DNA of 33,382 bases from Hyphomicrobiales bacterium (GTDB taxonomy: Bacteria; Pseudomonadota; Alphaproteobacteria; Rhizobiales; NORP267), in the NCBI GenBank assembly GCA_030688605.1, contig JAUYJB010000049.1:1-33382 (forward strand), read 5' to 3'. The stretch's first letter is position 1. Each line of letters begins with the position of its first letter. This document shows positions 31,776 through 33,382 of the stretch, piece after piece. A program made the translations under genes and the position numbers. Below the pieces are notes generated by a model. That model did no database searches. It worked only from the letters and a program-made list of their open reading frames with translations, and had not been told where the DNA came from.

Positions 31776-32744
31776 ATGTGGGACTTCGACATCGGCAAAT
31801 CCTTTTCCGCGCTCGTCGCGACGCTGCCTTTCATCCTGTTGCGGATGGCGGTTTTTTTCGGCATCACGTTCGCCTACGTCCTGGTCACCGGCACCGGCGC
31901 CGGTTTCGGCCATGGCGTCGGCGCGCTGGGCGATGCCGACTTTCAGGCGTCCACCACCTTCTGGGGCGGCTTCATCGGCTTTGCCGCGGTTTCCGTCGCG
32001 CTATATTGGGTGCGCGAATACATCCTCTACATGGTCAAGGCCGGCCATATCGCGGTGCTGGTCGAGGTGCTCGACGGCCGCCCCATTCCCAACGGCCGCT
32101 CGCAGCTCGACTATGCCGCCGGCGTCGTCAGGGAGCGCTTCGTGGAAGCCAATGTGCTGTTCGTCCTCGACCAGCTCGTCAAGGGCGTGCTGCGGGTGAT
32201 CACCGGGCTGATCAATTTCGTCGCCAATTTCCTGCCGATCCCCGCGATCCAAGGCCTGGTGCGTTTCGTCAACACGGTGATCCGCATCGCCGTCACCTAT
32301 GTCGACGAGGTCATCCTCGCTCACAATATCCGCGTGCGCTCCGACAATCCCTGGGCAACCTCGAAGGATGCGCTGATCCTCTACGCCCAGAACAGCACGA
32401 CGCTGCTCAAGAACGCGGTGTGGCTCGCCGTGTTCATGTATCTGTTCGCCTTCCTGATCTTCCTCGTCATGATCGCGCCGGCCGGCGCCCTGCTCTACGT
32501 GCTGCCCGGGAACTGGTCGGGCTGGGGCTTCGTCCTGGCGCTGATCTTTGCCTGGAGCTTCAAGGCGGCCCTGATCGAGCCCTTCGCCATCGCCTGCCTG
32601 ATGCAGGTCTATTTCAAGGTGATCGAGGGCCAAACGCCGGACCCGGTGTGGGACGCGCGGCTCAGCCGTGCGTCGGAAAAGTTCCGCGATCTTCAGGACA
32701 AGGCGCTCGCCTGGACACGCGCCCCCGGTCAGCAGGTCGTTTGA
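31776..32744 (+). CDS. Multi-pass inner membrane protein, function unknown
   Basis: A 322-residue protein with five or six hydrophobic segments (about residues 10-40, 58-82, 118-155, 215-245, 250-275). I do not recognise the family. It has REYILYMVKAGHIAVLVEVLDG, and a middle part NPWATSKDALILYAQNSTTLLKNAVW that is unlike transporters I know. ATG at 31776 follows GGGAGGA by about eight bases. It is 133 bases after the sulfotransferase and 71 bases before the host-attachment gene, so the three may be co-transcribed. Codon use is like the neighbours, so recent transfer is not indicated. Confidence 0.75.
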   Translation: MWDFDIGKSFSALVATLPFILLRMAVFFGITFAYVLVTGTGAGFGHGVGALGDADFQASTTFWGGFIGFAAVSVALYWVREYILYMVKAGHIAVLVEVLDGRPIPNGRSQLDYAAGVVRERFVEANVLFVLDQLVKGVLRVITGLINFVANFLPIPAIQGLVRFVNTVIRIAVTYVDEVILAHNIRVRSDNPWATSKDALILYAQNSTTLLKNAVWLAVFMYLFAFLIFLVMIAPAGALLYVLPGNWSGWGFVLALIFAWSFKAALIEPFAIACLMQVYFKVIEGQTPDPVWDARLSRASEKFRDLQDKALAWTRAPGQQVV

Positions 32745-32815
32745 CGAAGGTCATTGCGCGCGGGTGGCTGGCGGGTCTTCGATGGTCATGGCCCGAAGGA
32801 AAAAGGAGGCCGGCG

Positions 32816-33250
32816 ATGAAGCATGGAACTTGGGTCGTCGTCGCCGACGGCAAGAAGGTGCTGTTCCTGCACAATCAGGGCGACGAGGACATTCTCGACC
32901 TGCGGGTGCGCGGCGAACGCGTCCAGGACAATCCGGCGACCCGCGAGCAGGGCGAGCAGCGCCCCGGCCGCGCCTTTGCCACCTCCGGCTCCGGCCGCAG
33001 CGCCATGGGCCAGACCGACTGGCACCAGATCGCCGAGGACAAGTTCGCAACCGAAGTCGCCCGCGACATCAACGAGGCGGCGATGGCCAAGGCATTCGAG
33101 CATCTGATCGTCGTCGCCCCGCCCAAGGTGCTGGCCGAGCTTCGCACCCATCTGCGCAAGCAAGCTCGCGATTGCCTTGTCGCCGAAATCGCCAAGGACC
33201 TGACCAACCATCCGATCGAGGAGATGCAGAAGATCCTGGCCGATGCTTAG
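32816..33250 (+). CDS. Host attachment family protein (baeRF/eRF1-like)
   Basis: A 144-residue protein of the host-attachment family (Host_attach), thought to have an eRF1-like fold. The start WVVVADGKKVLFLHNQGD, a variable linker, DWHQIAEDKFATEVARDINEAAMAKAFEHLIVVAPPKVLAELR, and the C-terminal VAEIAKDLTNHPIEEMQKIL are typical. The name comes from work on bacterial attachment, but the actual function is not settled. ATG at 32816 has a near-perfect AAGGAGG six bases upstream. Confidence 0.88.
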   Translation: MKHGTWVVVADGKKVLFLHNQGDEDILDLRVRGERVQDNPATREQGEQRPGRAFATSGSGRSAMGQTDWHQIAEDKFATEVARDINEAAMAKAFEHLIVVAPPKVLAELRTHLRKQARDCLVAEIAKDLTNHPIEEMQKILADA

Positions 33251-33290
33251 AATGCTTTTCTTTGCGCTTGGGCCGGGCTAACCAGCGCAC

Positions 33291-33382
33291 ATGAGCCAAA
33301 GGTCGATCCTGATCACCGGTTGCTCGTCCGGCATCGGCGAGTATTGCGCCCGCGCGCTCAGCCAGCGCGGCTGGCGGGTCTT
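33291..33382 (+). CDS. Short-chain dehydrogenase/reductase, 5' part only
   Basis: The window ends after 30 codons. MSQRSILITGCSSGIGEYC is the glycine-rich NAD(P)-binding motif (TGxxxGIG) of the short-chain dehydrogenase family. The rest lies outside, so substrate and length are unknown. It starts 40 bases after the host-attachment gene. Confidence 0.85.
   Translation, partial: MSQRSILITGCSSGIGEYCARALSQRGWRV

Noticed and set aside
1..33382. CRISPR arrays, insertion sequences, prophage or a defence island
   Set aside because: No spaced direct repeats, transposase, integrase, phage or defence proteins were found among the supported genes.

Overview
The window reads as chromosomal core sequence from a high-GC alphaproteobacterium, most likely in the Hyphomicrobiales (Rhizobiales). 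Several features point the same way: a SAM-II riboswitch in front of metZ, a class I lysyl-tRNA synthetase, the long two-domain dCTP deaminase, a ligase-associated helicase/PdeM pair, a small DUF6460-like membrane protein, a candidate Irr box (ICE motif) at the feo operon, and intergenic hairpin repeats. I see no phage, transposase, plasmid or CRISPR sequence.

Layout. 1-3379 (minus): DNA-repair pair, helicase then PdeM, preceded at 20-98 by an almost fully self-complementary element. 3560-6323 (plus): ketoacyl-ACP synthase III-like enzyme, small membrane protein, MATE exporter. 6327-9736 (minus): arsC and pyrD (ATGA overlap), a 360-base repeat-rich gap, then lysS. 9886-11115 (plus): TerB-like protein and a sterol desaturase/fatty acid hydroxylase. 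11127-14675 (minus): feoA, feoB, a small Cys-containing membrane protein and a periplasmic solute-binding protein, tightly spaced, behind a promoter with a near-consensus Irr box. 15005-17011 (plus): membrane glycosyltransferase with an N-terminal MshEN-like domain. 17044-17117 (minus): tRNA-Gly(CCC). 17320-19445: a radical SAM protein and dcd, convergent, their stop codons sharing one CTAG. 19485-21313 (plus): promoter, SAM-II riboswitch, terminator, metZ, apaG. 21578-24044 (plus): TrkH-type potassium transporter and an orphan formyltransferase-like enzyme. 24073-28778 (minus): RND efflux pump (adaptor then permease). 28986-33382 (plus): argE, sulfotransferase, a membrane protein, a host-attachment family protein, and the start of a short-chain dehydrogenase.

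Most genes are housekeeping or envelope genes in short operons. The least explained items are: the feo operon extended by a Cys-containing membrane protein and a solute-binding protein; an RND permease with what look like two extra membrane helices; the KAS III/MATE cluster; the orphan formyltransferase and radical SAM enzymes; and a 90-base dispersed repeat present in two inverted copies (8015-8104 and 30280-30369), each beside other hairpin elements. No clear new defence or mobile system is visible. All calls come from reading the sequence; no database search was run.
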